Source: Stenotrophomonas maltophilia | Lineage (GTDB): Bacteria; Pseudomonadota; Gammaproteobacteria; Xanthomonadales; Xanthomonadaceae | DNA: 13,730 bases | Direction of reading: 5' to 3' | Assembly: GCA_002386405.1 (NCBI GenBank) | Contig: DGIP01000317.1 | Span: 1 to 13,730 of the forward strand | Shown here: positions 7,117 through 13,730 of the stretch, piece by piece | Layout of the letters: every line of letters begins with the position of its first letter | Numbering within the stretch: the first letter of the stretch is position 1 | Program-made: the position numbers and the translations under genes | Notes under the pieces: model-generated | The model's database searches: none | Told to the model about the DNA's origin: nothing | What the model saw: only the letters and a program-made list of their open reading frames with translations

Positions 7117-7893
7117 ATGAAGATTCGTTCGATCACTACCCCCCTGATGGCCGCCTCCCTGCTGCTGGCCCTGGTGGCCCGCGCGCTGTGGCCGACCTCG
7201 CGCTACTGGATCATCCCGCTGTGCGTGGTGTTCTTCGTCATCGACCTGGGCTTTGTGATTGCCAACGGCGCCAAGCTGCTGCAGGGCGCCTGGTTCCCGG
7301 TGGTGCTGGGCATCGTGCTGTTCACCATGATGCGCACCTGGCGGCGTGGCCGCGAGCTGCTGCGCGATGAGATCCGCAAGGACGGCATCCGGCTGGATAC
7401 CTTCCTGCCCGGGCTGATGCTGGCCCCGCCGGTACGGGTGCCGGGCACGGCGGTGTTCCTCACCGCCGACCCCTCGGTGGCCCCGCATGCGCTGATGCAC
7501 AACCTCAAGCACAACAAGGTGCTGCACGAGCGCAACGTGTTCCTGCACGTGGAAACCCTGCCCATCCCGTACGCGATGGAAGGCAAGCGCCTGAAGATCG
7601 AATCGGTGGGCGATGAGTTCTACCGCGTGTTCGTGCGCTTCGGGTTCATGGAAACCCCGGACGTGCCGCTGGCGCTGATGCGCTCGTGCGACCACGGCGG
7701 GATCTACTTCGACCCGATGGACACCACCTTCTTCGCCAGCCGCGAAACCATCGTGGCCACCGCCAACCGCGGCATGCCGATCTGGCGCGACAAGCTGTTC
7801 GCGCTGATGCACCGGAACGCGGCGCCGGCGACCGGGTTCTTCCGGATTCCGGGGAATCGCCTGGTTGAGCTGGGCGCCCAGGTCGAGATCTGA
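7117..7893 (+). CDS. kup: Kup potassium transporter C-terminal part fused to a foreign signal-like N-terminus
   Basis: The 258-residue frame is chimeric. Residues from about 22 to the end match the C-terminal region of Kup (trkD), a proton-coupled K+ uptake permease: two membrane helices (about 32-72), then the cytoplasmic domain with [44 protein letters not shown] and the ending [12 protein letters not shown] full Kup is about 620-640 residues, so roughly the first 380 residues and most membrane helices are missing, and transport by this product is very unlikely. Residues 1-19 ([19 protein letters not shown]) look like a lipoprotein signal instead, and GGAG lies six bases before the ATG. The join lies around LLLALVA (7159-7179). 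Either a deletion or rearrangement fused two genes in frame, or the assembly did. The C-terminal identity is secure; the gene structure is not. Confidence 0.85.
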   Translation: MKIRSITTPLMAASLLLALVARALWPTSRYWIIPLCVVFFVIDLGFVIANGAKLLQGAWFPVVLGIVLFTMMRTWRRGRELLRDEIRKDGIRLDTFLPGLMLAPPVRVPGTAVFLTADPSVAPHALMHNLKHNKVLHERNVFLHVETLPIPYAMEGKRLKIESVGDEFYRVFVRFGFMETPDVPLALMRSCDHGGIYFDPMDTTFFASRETIVATANRGMPIWRDKLFALMHRNAAPATGFFRIPGNRLVELGAQVEI

Positions 7894-7923
7894 GGCGACG
7901 ACCGAGCAACGGTCGGCCGCTAC
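7894..7923 (-). repeat. SMAG-type REP element, minus orientation
   Basis: Read on the minus strand this begins with GTAG (7923-7920) and contains the imperfect palindrome CGACCG-TTGCT-CGGTCG with an outer GGC/GCC pair. It abuts the kup stop codon. GTAG-headed palindromes of this size are the hallmark of SMAG repeats, a very abundant REP family in S. maltophilia. This copy is more degenerate than its partner. Confidence 0.7.
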
Positions 7924-7944
7924 CGCGTGATTTTCAATGCCCCG

Positions 7945-7970
7945 GTAGGTGACGACCGTTGGTCGTCACC
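7945..7970 (+). repeat. SMAG-type REP element, plus orientation; probable kup terminator
   Basis: GTAG (7945-7948) leads into a perfect 10-bp stem, GGTGACGACC (7948-7957) and GGTCGTCACC (7961-7970), with a 3-base GTT loop. It matches the pattern of S. maltophilia SMAG repeats closely. A TTTT run follows at 7973-7976, so the hairpin could also end kup transcription. Its 3' arm overlaps the proposed -35 of ruvB. Confidence 0.85.
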
Positions 7971-7986
7971 CGTTTTGCCGCATAAT
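7959..7986 (+). promoter_or_regulatory. Probable ruvB promoter
   Basis: TTGGTC (7959-7964) and CATAAT (7981-7986; five of six consensus bases) are 16 bp apart. The -10 ends only six bases before the ruvB ATG at 7993, which would put transcription start at or next to the start codon. There is no Shine-Dalgarno sequence at normal distance, which agrees with a leaderless message. Confidence 0.55.
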
Positions 7987-7992
7987 CGCGGG

Positions 7993-9033
7993 ATGACCGA
8001 CGACCGCATCATCGGCGCCGGTGCCACCCGCGAGGATGACACCACCGACGCCAGCATCCGCCCCAAGCGCATGGCCGATTACCTTGGCCAGGCGCCCGTG
8101 CGCGAGCAGCTGTCGATCTACATCGAAGCGGCCAAGGCCCGTGGCGATGCGCTGGACCATGTGCTGATCTTCGGGCCGCCCGGCCTGGGCAAGACCACTT
8201 TGAGCCACGTGATCGCCAACGAGCTGGGCGTGGCGCTGCGGGTGACCTCCGGCCCGGTGATCGAAAAAGCCGGCGACCTGGCCGCGCTGCTCACCAACCT
8301 GCAGCCGCACGACGTGCTGTTCATCGATGAAATCCACCGCCTGTCGCCGGTGGTTGAAGAAGTGCTGTACCCGGCGATGGAAGATTTCCAGATCGACATC
8401 ATGATCGGCGAGGGCCCTGCGGCCCGCTCGATCAAGATCGACCTGCCGCCGTTCACCCTGATTGGCGCCACCACCCGGGCCGGCCTGCTGACCGCGCCGC
8501 TGCGCGACCGCTTCGGCATCGTGCACCGGCTGGAGTTCTACACCCCCGAAGAGCTGACGAAGATCGTCCGGCGCTCGGCGGCCATCCTCGGCATCGACTG
8601 CACCGCCGATGGCGCGGCGGAAATCGCGCGGCGTTCGCGCGGCACCCCGCGTATCGCCAACCGGCTGCTGCGCCGGGTGCGCGATTACGCCCAGGTCAAG
8701 GCCGCCGGCCACATCGACCAGGACGTGGCGCAGGCCGCCATGCAGATGCTGAAAGTGGACCCGGAAGGCTTCGATGACCTCGACCGGCGCATGCTGCGCA
8801 CGCTGATCGATTACTTCGACGGCGGCCCGGTGGGCGTGGAATCGATGGCGGCGGCCCTGTCCGAAGAGCGCGGCACGCTGGAAGACGTGGTCGAACCCTA
8901 CCTGATCCAGCAGGGCTTCCTGGTGCGCACCGCGCGCGGCCGCATGGCCACCCAGAAGGCCTACCGCCACCTGGGCCTGAAGCCGAAGACCCCCCCGGCC
9001 GACCTGTTCGCGGAGGTCCCCGATGTTGGTTGA
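7993..9033 (+). CDS. ruvB: Holliday junction branch migration helicase RuvB
   Basis: The 346-residue protein has normal RuvB length. RuvB is the hexameric AAA+ motor that, loaded by RuvA, drives branch migration of Holliday junctions. Walker A is GPPGLGKTT (61-69, K67), Walker B LFIDEIH (109-115, D112 and E113), sensor 1 GATTRAG (158-164), and LRDRFG (170-175) contains the probable arginine finger. The C-terminal winged helix includes [16 protein letters not shown] and ends with KAYRHLG. The ATG at 7993 gives the usual RuvB N-terminus ending in [12 protein letters not shown]; an upstream in-frame start at 7927 would run through the REP palindrome. ruvA and ruvC are not in the window, although in many gammaproteobacteria ruvA directly precedes ruvB; here a kup remnant does. 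The last 11 bp overlap ybgC, suggesting coupled translation. Confidence 0.97.
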   Translation: MTDDRIIGAGATREDDTTDASIRPKRMADYLGQAPVREQLSIYIEAAKARGDALDHVLIFGPPGLGKTTLSHVIANELGVALRVTSGPVIEKAGDLAALLTNLQPHDVLFIDEIHRLSPVVEEVLYPAMEDFQIDIMIGEGPAARSIKIDLPPFTLIGATTRAGLLTAPLRDRFGIVHRLEFYTPEELTKIVRRSAAILGIDCTADGAAEIARRSRGTPRIANRLLRRVRDYAQVKAAGHIDQDVAQAAMQMLKVDPEGFDDLDRRMLRTLIDYFDGGPVGVESMAAALSEERGTLEDVVEPYLIQQGFLVRTARGRMATQKAYRHLGLKPKTPPADLFAEVPDVG

Positions 9034-9454
9034 CCCGCGGTTCAGTTGGCCGACACGCATATATTGGGAAGATACCGACGCTGGCGGGGTGGTCTACCAC
9101 GCCCGCTACGTGGCCTTCATGGAACGGGCGCGCACCGAATGGATGCGGGCCCTTGGCTACGGCCAGGAACGCACCCGTACCGAACATGGCCTGGTGTTCG
9201 CGGTCCGGTCGATGACCATGGAGTTCCTCAGGCCGGCGCGGCTGGACGACGCGCTGGACGTGACCGCCACGCTGGTGCAGTGCAAGCGCGCCAGCATGGT
9301 GTTCGACCAGGCGGTGCGTCGCGGCGATGAAACGCTGCTGACCGCGCAGGTGAAAATCGCGGCACTGGACGCTGCCACATTCAAGCCGCGCGGCATGGAC
9401 GATGTTCTCCACGCCGCGCTGAAACCCCACGAAATTCAAATAGCCGCATATTGA
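9023..9454 (+). CDS. ybgC: Tol-Pal-associated acyl-CoA thioesterase YbgC
   Basis: The 143-residue hot-dog-fold protein belongs to the 4-hydroxybenzoyl-CoA thioesterase group. The active-site motif [23 protein letters not shown] (about 16-38) is intact, including D17/D19 and H26. The family hydrolyses acyl-CoA thioesters in the cytoplasm and regularly heads tol-pal operons, though its role in that system is not fully explained. The start at 9023 is supported by GGAGGT just upstream, inside the end of ruvB, giving an 11-bp overlap. Its stop is 10 bp before tolQ, and that stop region also holds the tolQ ribosome binding site. Confidence 0.95.
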   Translation: MLVDPRFSWPTRIYWEDTDAGGVVYHARYVAFMERARTEWMRALGYGQERTRTEHGLVFAVRSMTMEFLRPARLDDALDVTATLVQCKRASMVFDQAVRRGDETLLTAQVKIAALDAATFKPRGMDDVLHAALKPHEIQIAAY

Positions 9455-9464
9455 GGAACAACGG

Positions 9465-10244
9465 ATGATCGGAATGCTCCTGGCCCTGCAGGCCACGGTG
9501 GTCGAAGCGCTGCCGCAGGAAGTCACCAGCGCCGCGTCGCAGACCGTCGCCCAAGCCGCGCACAGCGGTGGCATCAATTACCTGGACCTGATGATCAAGG
9601 CCAGCCTGCCGGTGAAGATCATCGTGCTGCTGCTGCTGGCCGGTTCGTTCATCAGCTGGGTGATCATCTTCCGCAAGTCGCGCGTGTTCAACGCCGCCAA
9701 CCGCGAAGCCGACGAGTTCGAAAGCCGCTTCTGGTCGGGCGCCGACCTGGGCAAGCTGTACAGCGCCGCCACCGACCGCAACCGCAAGGTAGGCGGCCTG
9801 GAGGCGATCTTCGAAGCCGGTTTCCGCGAATTCACCCGCCTGCGCGACAAGCGCCGCCTGGATGGCCGCGCCCAGCTGGAAGGCGCCCAGCGCGCCATGC
9901 GCACCACCTTCACCCGTGAAGTGGACCAGATGGAGCGCAGCCTGGAGCTGCTGGCCAACATCGGTTCCACCGCCCCGTACGTGGGCCTGGTCGGCACCGT
10001 GTTCGGCATCATGGTGACCATGCACGACATGATCAACAGCGGTGAGCAGGCCGGCATTGCCTCGGTCGCGCCGGGCATTTCCGAAGCCCTGTTCGCCACC
10101 GCCATCGGCCTGTTCGTGGCCATCCCGGCGGTGTGGGCCTACAACCGCTTCACCACCCGCGTCGAGCGCCTGTCGGTCCGCTTCGAAACCTTCGCCGAAG
10201 AGTTCAGCTCGATCCTGCAGCGCCAGTCCGCGGGCGACGAGTAA
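9465..10244 (+). CDS. tolQ: Tol-Pal system proton channel protein TolQ
   Basis: TolQ is 259 residues, slightly longer than the roughly 230-residue E. coli protein because of its N-terminus. It is an inner-membrane MotA/ExbB-family subunit that, with TolR, uses the proton motive force to energise TolA. Three membrane segments are visible: about 43-69 (IIVLLLLAGSFISWVIIF), 163-187 (LANIGSTAPYVGLVGTVFGI) and 206-227 (EALFATAIGLFVAIPAVW). The conserved polar threonines in helices two and three (for example T169, T178 and T212) fit the ion path. A large cytoplasmic loop lies between helices one and two. GAGG, overlapping the ybgC stop codon, lies eight bases before the ATG. tolR follows after 23 bp. 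Confidence 0.96.
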   Translation: MIGMLLALQATVVEALPQEVTSAASQTVAQAAHSGGINYLDLMIKASLPVKIIVLLLLAGSFISWVIIFRKSRVFNAANREADEFESRFWSGADLGKLYSAATDRNRKVGGLEAIFEAGFREFTRLRDKRRLDGRAQLEGAQRAMRTTFTREVDQMERSLELLANIGSTAPYVGLVGTVFGIMVTMHDMINSGEQAGIASVAPGISEALFATAIGLFVAIPAVWAYNRFTTRVERLSVRFETFAEEFSSILQRQSAGDE

Positions 10245-10267
10245 GCGCCCAGCACAAGGACACTGCC

Positions 10268-10696
10268 ATGACCGCTGCCATCGGCCGCCGCAAGCGCCGC
10301 AAGCTCAAATCCGAAATCAACGTCGTGCCGTACATCGACGTCATGCTGGTGTTGCTGATCATCTTCATGGTCACCGCGCCGCTGCTCACCCTGAGCTTTG
10401 AAGTGGACCTGCCCAGTTCGCAGGCCAAGGCGCTGGAGAGCAAGCAGGACCCGGTGATCGTCTCGGTCCGCCTGGACGGCCAGCTCAGCCTCAAGCTGCC
10501 CGAAGCCAAGGAGCCGGCCCCGATGGACGCCGGCCAGCTGCAGGCCCAGCTCGGCGCGCTAGCCGCACAGGACAAGAACCTGCGCGTGATCGTGGCCGCC
10601 GACAAGGCCGTGGCCTATGAAAAGGTGGTCGCGGCGATGGACGTGATCAAGCGCGCCAACGTGGAAAAGGTGGGCCTGGCGACCGATGCACGCTGA
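10268..10696 (+). CDS. tolR: Tol-Pal system protein TolR
   Basis: The 142-residue ExbD/TolR-family protein has one membrane helix (about 20-41). Its single essential acidic residue is visible as D24 in NVVPYIDVMLVLLIIFMV, the proton-accepting aspartate of the TolQ-TolR motor. The N-terminal RRKRRKLK places the N-terminus in the cytoplasm; the rest is a periplasmic domain (EVDLPSS to TDAR). The ATG at 10268 has AAGGA seven bases upstream; earlier in-frame starts lie inside tolQ and lack TolR character. It overlaps tolA by 11 bp. Confidence 0.96.
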   Translation: MTAAIGRRKRRKLKSEINVVPYIDVMLVLLIIFMVTAPLLTLSFEVDLPSSQAKALESKQDPVIVSVRLDGQLSLKLPEAKEPAPMDAGQLQAQLGALAAQDKNLRVIVAADKAVAYEKVVAAMDVIKRANVEKVGLATDAR

Positions 10697-11744
10697 AGCC
10701 CTGCCACCGCAGCGCCAGCCGGAAGCCCAGTGGGGCCTGCCGATCGCCTTGGCGATCCTGGTCCACGTGCTGCTCGCTCTGGTGTTCATCGCCGCCTGGC
10801 TGTGGTCACCCCAGCGCAGCACCGAAGCGGCCGCCGGCGATCCGGCCATTGAAGCCAGCCTGCAGCTGTCGGCCTCGGAAGCCGCCGCGGCACGCCAGGC
10901 GCTGCGCGCCTCGGAAAAACTGCCTGACCTGCCCGAGCCGGTGGCCGAGCCGATCCCGGTGGAAGAAGACACCGTGCCGCCGCCGCAGCCGCTGCCCGAG
11001 CCGCGCCCGCAGGACGCGCCCACCCCGCAGCAGCAGAACGCCCAGGAACGCATCGCCCAGCCCGATACGGTCGACCAGACCGCGGTCAACGCGATGTCGA
11101 TCTCGGCCGAGAAGGCCAAGCAGGAACAGGAAGCCAAGCGCCGCCAGGAGCAGATCGACCTGACCGAGCGCAAGCGCGTGGAAGAGGCCGAACAGAAGCT
11201 GCGCTTGGCCAAGCAGCAGGAAGAGGCCGACCAGAAGAAGAAGCTGGCCGAGCAGGAGCAGAAGGCCAACGACGCCAAGGCCGCAGAAACCGCGAAGAGG
11301 CTGGCCGAGATCCGCGCCAAGCGCGCGCAGCAGGAAAGTGAGATCAAGCGCGCGGAACAGAAGCTCCGCGAGGTCACCGCAGCGCGGGCGGCCGCAGGCC
11401 AGTCCACCGCTGGTTCCAGCGGCGCCGCCCAGCCGGCCGCCGGTGGCGGCGGTACCAGCGACGACCTGCGCGCCAAGTACGCGGCAGCGATCCAGCAGAA
11501 GGTACTGGCGGCGTGGACCCGACCGGACAACGTGCCGTTTGGCCAGCGCTGCAAGATCATTATCGTGCAGCTGCCCGGTGGCAACGTGAATTCGGCCAAT
11601 GTCAGCCCGGATTGCCCGTTCGACGAGGCCGGCCGCCGCTCCATCGAAGCCGCCGTGCGCAACGCCCAGCCGCTGCCGTACCGCGGCTTCGAAGAGGTGT
11701 TCTCGCGCCAGCTCAACTTCACCTTTACCGCCCAGGACAACTGA
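10686..11744 (+). CDS. tolA: Tol-Pal system envelope-spanning protein TolA
   Basis: TolA is 352 residues here. It transmits TolQR energy across the periplasm to TolB-Pal. Domain I has a membrane helix (about 18-40) with H27, matching the helix histidine of E. coli TolA; the serine four residues earlier there is A23 here. A Pro/Glu-rich stretch (80-115) precedes a charged coiled coil (about 140-235, rich in AEKAKQEQEAKRRQEQ-type sequence). A Gly/Ser/Ala linker (238-257) leads to globular domain III (about 260-350), with cysteines C289 and C310 placed for a disulfide. The start overlaps the tolR end and has no clear ribosome binding site, so translation is probably coupled to tolR. Domain identity is clear despite the fast-evolving middle. 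Confidence 0.94.
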   Translation: MHAEALPPQRQPEAQWGLPIALAILVHVLLALVFIAAWLWSPQRSTEAAAGDPAIEASLQLSASEAAAARQALRASEKLPDLPEPVAEPIPVEEDTVPPPQPLPEPRPQDAPTPQQQNAQERIAQPDTVDQTAVNAMSISAEKAKQEQEAKRRQEQIDLTERKRVEEAEQKLRLAKQQEEADQKKKLAEQEQKANDAKAAETAKRLAEIRAKRAQQESEIKRAEQKLREVTAARAAAGQSTAGSSGAAQPAAGGGGTSDDLRAKYAAAIQQKVLAAWTRPDNVPFGQRCKIIIVQLPGGNVNSANVSPDCPFDEAGRRSIEAAVRNAQPLPYRGFEEVFSRQLNFTFTAQDN

Positions 11745-11898
11745 TCCCGGGCGGGCAGGCCGTGCCCGGTTTCGTTAATGGCCCGTGATCTTTCGTGGGG
11801 CGACCACTCGGATTTCACACCCTGTTGGTTCATGATTGCGAAACTGTTCACCGCACTGCTGTTATCCCTCGTTCTGGTTTTCCCCCTATAGAGCGCCC
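11745..11898 (+). other. tolA-tolB intergenic gap
   Basis: The 154-bp gap is the largest inside the tol cluster. Just after tolA lie short overlapping dyads (CCGGGC 11747-11752 with GCCCGG 11764-11769; CGGGC 11752-11756 with GCCCG 11764-11768) followed by GTTTCGTT, at best a weak terminator or mRNA hairpin. TTGCGA (11836-11841) and TGTTAT (11860-11865), 18 bp apart, are a tentative tolB promoter. A 19-codon ORF also occupies this gap. Confidence 0.45.
11832..11891 (+). CDS. Putative 19-residue hydrophobic small ORF before tolB
   Basis: ATG at 11832 reads [19 protein letters not shown] and stops at TAG (11889-11891), seven bases before the tolB start. The peptide looks like a signal sequence or single membrane helix with one lysine near the N-terminus. 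No strong ribosome binding site is visible. It may be a real small membrane peptide, a leader that couples ribosomes to tolB, a remnant of a duplicated tolB signal-peptide region, or chance. Size and composition alone do not prove coding. Confidence 0.35.
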   Translation: MIAKLFTALLLSLVLVFPL

Positions 11899-13221
11899 AT
11901 GAAGAAGATGCCTCGCTGGTTTGCCGTGTTCGCGGCTTTGTTGTTCCTGCCACTTGCCGCCGCTGCGCAGCAGAGGGGCCTGGACATCGACATCATCGGC
12001 GGCAACGCCTCCGCGCTGCCCATCACCGTGGTGCCCATGCCCTACCAGGGCTCGGCGGCCGCCCCGCAGACCGACGTGGCGCAGGTGGTCCGCGCCGACC
12101 TGGAGCGTTCGGGCCAGTTCCGCACCCTTCCCGAAGCGCAGATCGTCGAAAAGCCCACCCGTGGCGGCGAGATCCAGTTCGCCACCTGGCGCGCGCTGAA
12201 GCAGAACTACATCGTGGTCGGCCGGGTCATGGACGCCGGTGCCGGCGCCTACCGGGTCGAGTACGAGCTGTATGACGTGCCCAAGGGCGAGCGCCTGCTG
12301 GGCCTGGCGATGACCGCCCGTGGCAATGCCATGCGCGACGTCGCCCACCAGATGGCCGATGCCATCTACGAAAAGATCACCGGTGTCCGCGGCGCCTTCT
12401 GGACCCGCATCGCCTATGTCACCGCCAGCGGCAAGGGCGATGCCATGCGCTACGCGCTGATGGTGGCCGATTCGGACGGCTTCAACCCGCAGACCATCGT
12501 GCGCTCGGCCGAACCGCTGCTGTCGCCCTCGTGGAGCCCGGACGGCAACCGCCTGGCCTACGTCAGCTTCGAGCGTGGCAATTCGGCGATCTACATCCAG
12601 AACATTGCCACCGGCGCCCGTGAGCTGGTCACCAGCTTCCGCGGCATCAACAGCGCCCCGTCGTTCTCCCCGGACGGCCGCCGCCTGGCCCTGTCGCTGT
12701 CGCGCAGCGGCAACCCGGAAATCTACGTGATGGACCTGGGCAGCAAGCAGCTCACCCAGCTGACCAACCACTTCGCCATCGACACCGAGCCGACCTGGAG
12801 CGCCGACGGTTCCAGCGTCTACTTCACCTCCGACCGTGGCGGCCGCCCGCAGATCTACCAGGTCTCCTCCAGCGGTGGCAGCGCCTCGCGCGTGACCTTC
12901 CAGGGCAACTACAACGCCACCCCGAGCATGTCCTACGACGGCAAGAAGCTGGTCGTGGCGCAGGGCAGCGGCAATACCTACAAGATCGCGATGATGGACA
13001 GCAGCCTCGGCTCACCGCGCTGGAGCACGCTGTCGCCGGGTTCGCTTGACGAGTCCCCCACGTTTGCGCCCAACGCAAGCATGGTGCTGTATGCCGCCCG
13101 CGAGGGTGGTCGTGGAGTGTTGTATGCCGTGTCGGCTGATGCGCGCGTGCGCCAGCGGCTGGTCCTGGCCGACGGTGATGTTCGCGAACCTTCTTGGTCG
13201 CCATACCGTACAAAGCGCTAA
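11899..13221 (+). CDS. tolB: Tol-Pal system periplasmic beta-propeller protein TolB
   Basis: The 440-residue precursor has an ordinary Sec signal peptide ([23 protein letters not shown], cleavage likely after A23). The N-terminal alpha/beta domain follows (about 26-165), with TolB features such as [20 protein letters not shown] and [15 protein letters not shown] six-bladed propeller (about 170-435) shows repeated SPDG-type blades: [55 protein letters not shown] and [13 protein letters not shown]. TolB binds Pal and TolA in the periplasm, and its N-terminus signals whether Pal is bound. The ATG at 11899 gives a proper signal peptide; the in-frame start at 11836 would add 21 residues that spoil it. 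The ribosome binding site is weak (GAG, five bases away). pal follows after 65 bp. Confidence 0.96.
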   Translation: MKKMPRWFAVFAALLFLPLAAAAQQRGLDIDIIGGNASALPITVVPMPYQGSAAAPQTDVAQVVRADLERSGQFRTLPEAQIVEKPTRGGEIQFATWRALKQNYIVVGRVMDAGAGAYRVEYELYDVPKGERLLGLAMTARGNAMRDVAHQMADAIYEKITGVRGAFWTRIAYVTASGKGDAMRYALMVADSDGFNPQTIVRSAEPLLSPSWSPDGNRLAYVSFERGNSAIYIQNIATGARELVTSFRGINSAPSFSPDGRRLALSLSRSGNPEIYVMDLGSKQLTQLTNHFAIDTEPTWSADGSSVYFTSDRGGRPQIYQVSSSGGSASRVTFQGNYNATPSMSYDGKKLVVAQGSGNTYKIAMMDSSLGSPRWSTLSPGSLDESPTFAPNASMVLYAAREGGRGVLYAVSADARVRQRLVLADGDVREPSWSPYRTKR

Positions 13222-13286
13222 CAGAGTGTTAAGATCCGCACGTATTCATCCCTACATCCGGCTTTAGGAGCCTCAAAGGTAACTAC

Positions 13287-13730
13287 ATGAACAAGACCAC
13301 CCGCGTTTTGCTTGTCTCCCTGCTGTCCGTGGCCGCTCTGGCCGGTTGCTCCAAGAAGGTCAAGGAACAGCCTGCTGCTCCGGTCGACACCGGCAGCACC
13401 TCGCAGCCGACCGGCCCGTCGACCTCCGGCCTGTACGGCCCGGGCGACCTGGACACCGACGCCTGCCTGCGCCAGCGCGTTGTGTTCTTCGACCTGGACC
13501 AGGATGCAATCAAGCCGGAATTCCAGGCTCAGATGGCTTGCCACGCCAAGTACCTGCGTGACCGTCCGTCGGCCCGCATGACCCTGCAGGGTCACACCGA
13601 CGAACGCGGTTCGCGCGCCTACAACCAGGCCCTGGGTGAGCGTCGTGCCAACGCCGTGTCCTCGGCGCTGCAGGCCAACGGTGGTTCGGCCAGCCAGATC
13701 ACCGTCGTTTCCTACGGTGAAGAGCGTCCG
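13287..13730 (+). CDS. pal: Peptidoglycan-associated lipoprotein Pal, C-terminus cut by window end
   Basis: 148 residues are visible of a protein that is usually about 170-175 long. The lipoprotein signal ends in LAGC, with C21 the lipidated cysteine. A Pro/Ser/Thr linker (about 28-52) precedes the OmpA-like peptidoglycan-binding domain. Its signature GHTDERGSRAYNQALGERRANAV (102-124) carries the diaminopimelate-binding Asp and Arg residues. Pal anchors the outer membrane to peptidoglycan and is collected at division sites by TolB and TolA. C60 and C85 flank VVFFDLDQDAIKPEF and may form a disulfide, which E. coli Pal lacks. AAGGT lies six bases before the ATG. The reading frame is open at the window edge. 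Confidence 0.95.
   Translation, partial: MNKTTRVLLVSLLSVAALAGCSKKVKEQPAAPVDTGSTSQPTGPSTSGLYGPGDLDTDACLRQRVVFFDLDQDAIKPEFQAQMACHAKYLRDRPSARMTLQGHTDERGSRAYNQALGERRANAVSSALQANGGSASQITVVSYGEERP

Noticed and set aside
7948..7970. REP palindrome considered as part of a CRISPR array or phage attachment site
   Set aside because: There are only two copies, inverted and unequal, with no regular spacers and no integrase or cas gene in view; the GTAG head fits SMAG repeats better.
11747..11777. Strong terminator between tolA and tolB
   Set aside because: The stems are only 5-6 bp, compete with each other and lack a continuous T-run, so I list them only as a possible weak hairpin.
10559..11953. 464-codon Ser/Ala-rich frame antisense to tolA
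   Set aside because: The Ser/Ala/Cys-rich composition comes from reading Glu/Lys/Ala/Arg coiled-coil codons backwards; TolA on the plus strand explains the region.

Overview
The window looks like a Stenotrophomonas chromosome, or a close relative in the Xanthomonadaceae. The evidence is high G+C with G/C-ending codons, a ruvB-ybgC-tolQRAB-pal run preceded by kup sequence, a leucine dehydrogenase gene, and two short GTAG-headed palindromes of the type named SMAG in S. maltophilia. It appears to be the end of a draft contig: bases 1-14 match the 3' end of the standard Illumina adapter, and a gene runs into them.

Left part (15-7060), a housekeeping and accessory mix. A membrane-anchored HDOD-domain protein (minus strand, cut by the contig end) diverges from a leucine dehydrogenase gene. 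That gene converges on a 948-residue subtilisin-type autotransporter with a lipoprotein-like signal peptide, and the two share a strong bidirectional terminator. The autotransporter diverges from an acetyl-CoA acetyltransferase (thiolase) gene. A small, very alanine-rich lipoprotein follows, with its own promoter and a UUCG-loop terminator.

Junction (7117-7893). The next reading frame starts like a lipoprotein signal peptide with a good ribosome binding site, then becomes the C-terminal 40% or so of the Kup potassium transporter. The first ~380 residues of Kup, and the ruvC-ruvA genes expected upstream, are absent. This is either a real rearrangement or an assembly chimera; the join falls in a short leucine/alanine-coding stretch.

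Right part (7894-13730), a compact plus-strand cluster. A pair of inverted SMAG-type repeats separates the kup remnant from ruvB (Holliday-junction helicase motor), which appears to have its own promoter and possibly a leaderless mRNA. ruvB overlaps ybgC (acyl-CoA thioesterase) by 11 bp. tolQ, tolR and tolA follow (inner-membrane, proton-motive-force-driven complex; tolR and tolA overlap by 11 bp), then tolB (periplasmic propeller) and pal (outer-membrane, peptidoglycan-binding lipoprotein, cut by the window end). Together these make the Tol-Pal machine that constricts the outer membrane at division. A 19-codon hydrophobic ORF lies in the tolA-tolB gap.

I found no CRISPR array, tRNA, rRNA, insertion sequence or phage gene, and no convincing undescribed multi-gene system. 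The points most worth following up are the Kup chimera, the adapter-tagged contig end, the SMAG/leaderless ruvB arrangement, the NalP-like autotransporter lipoprotein and the small ORF before tolB.
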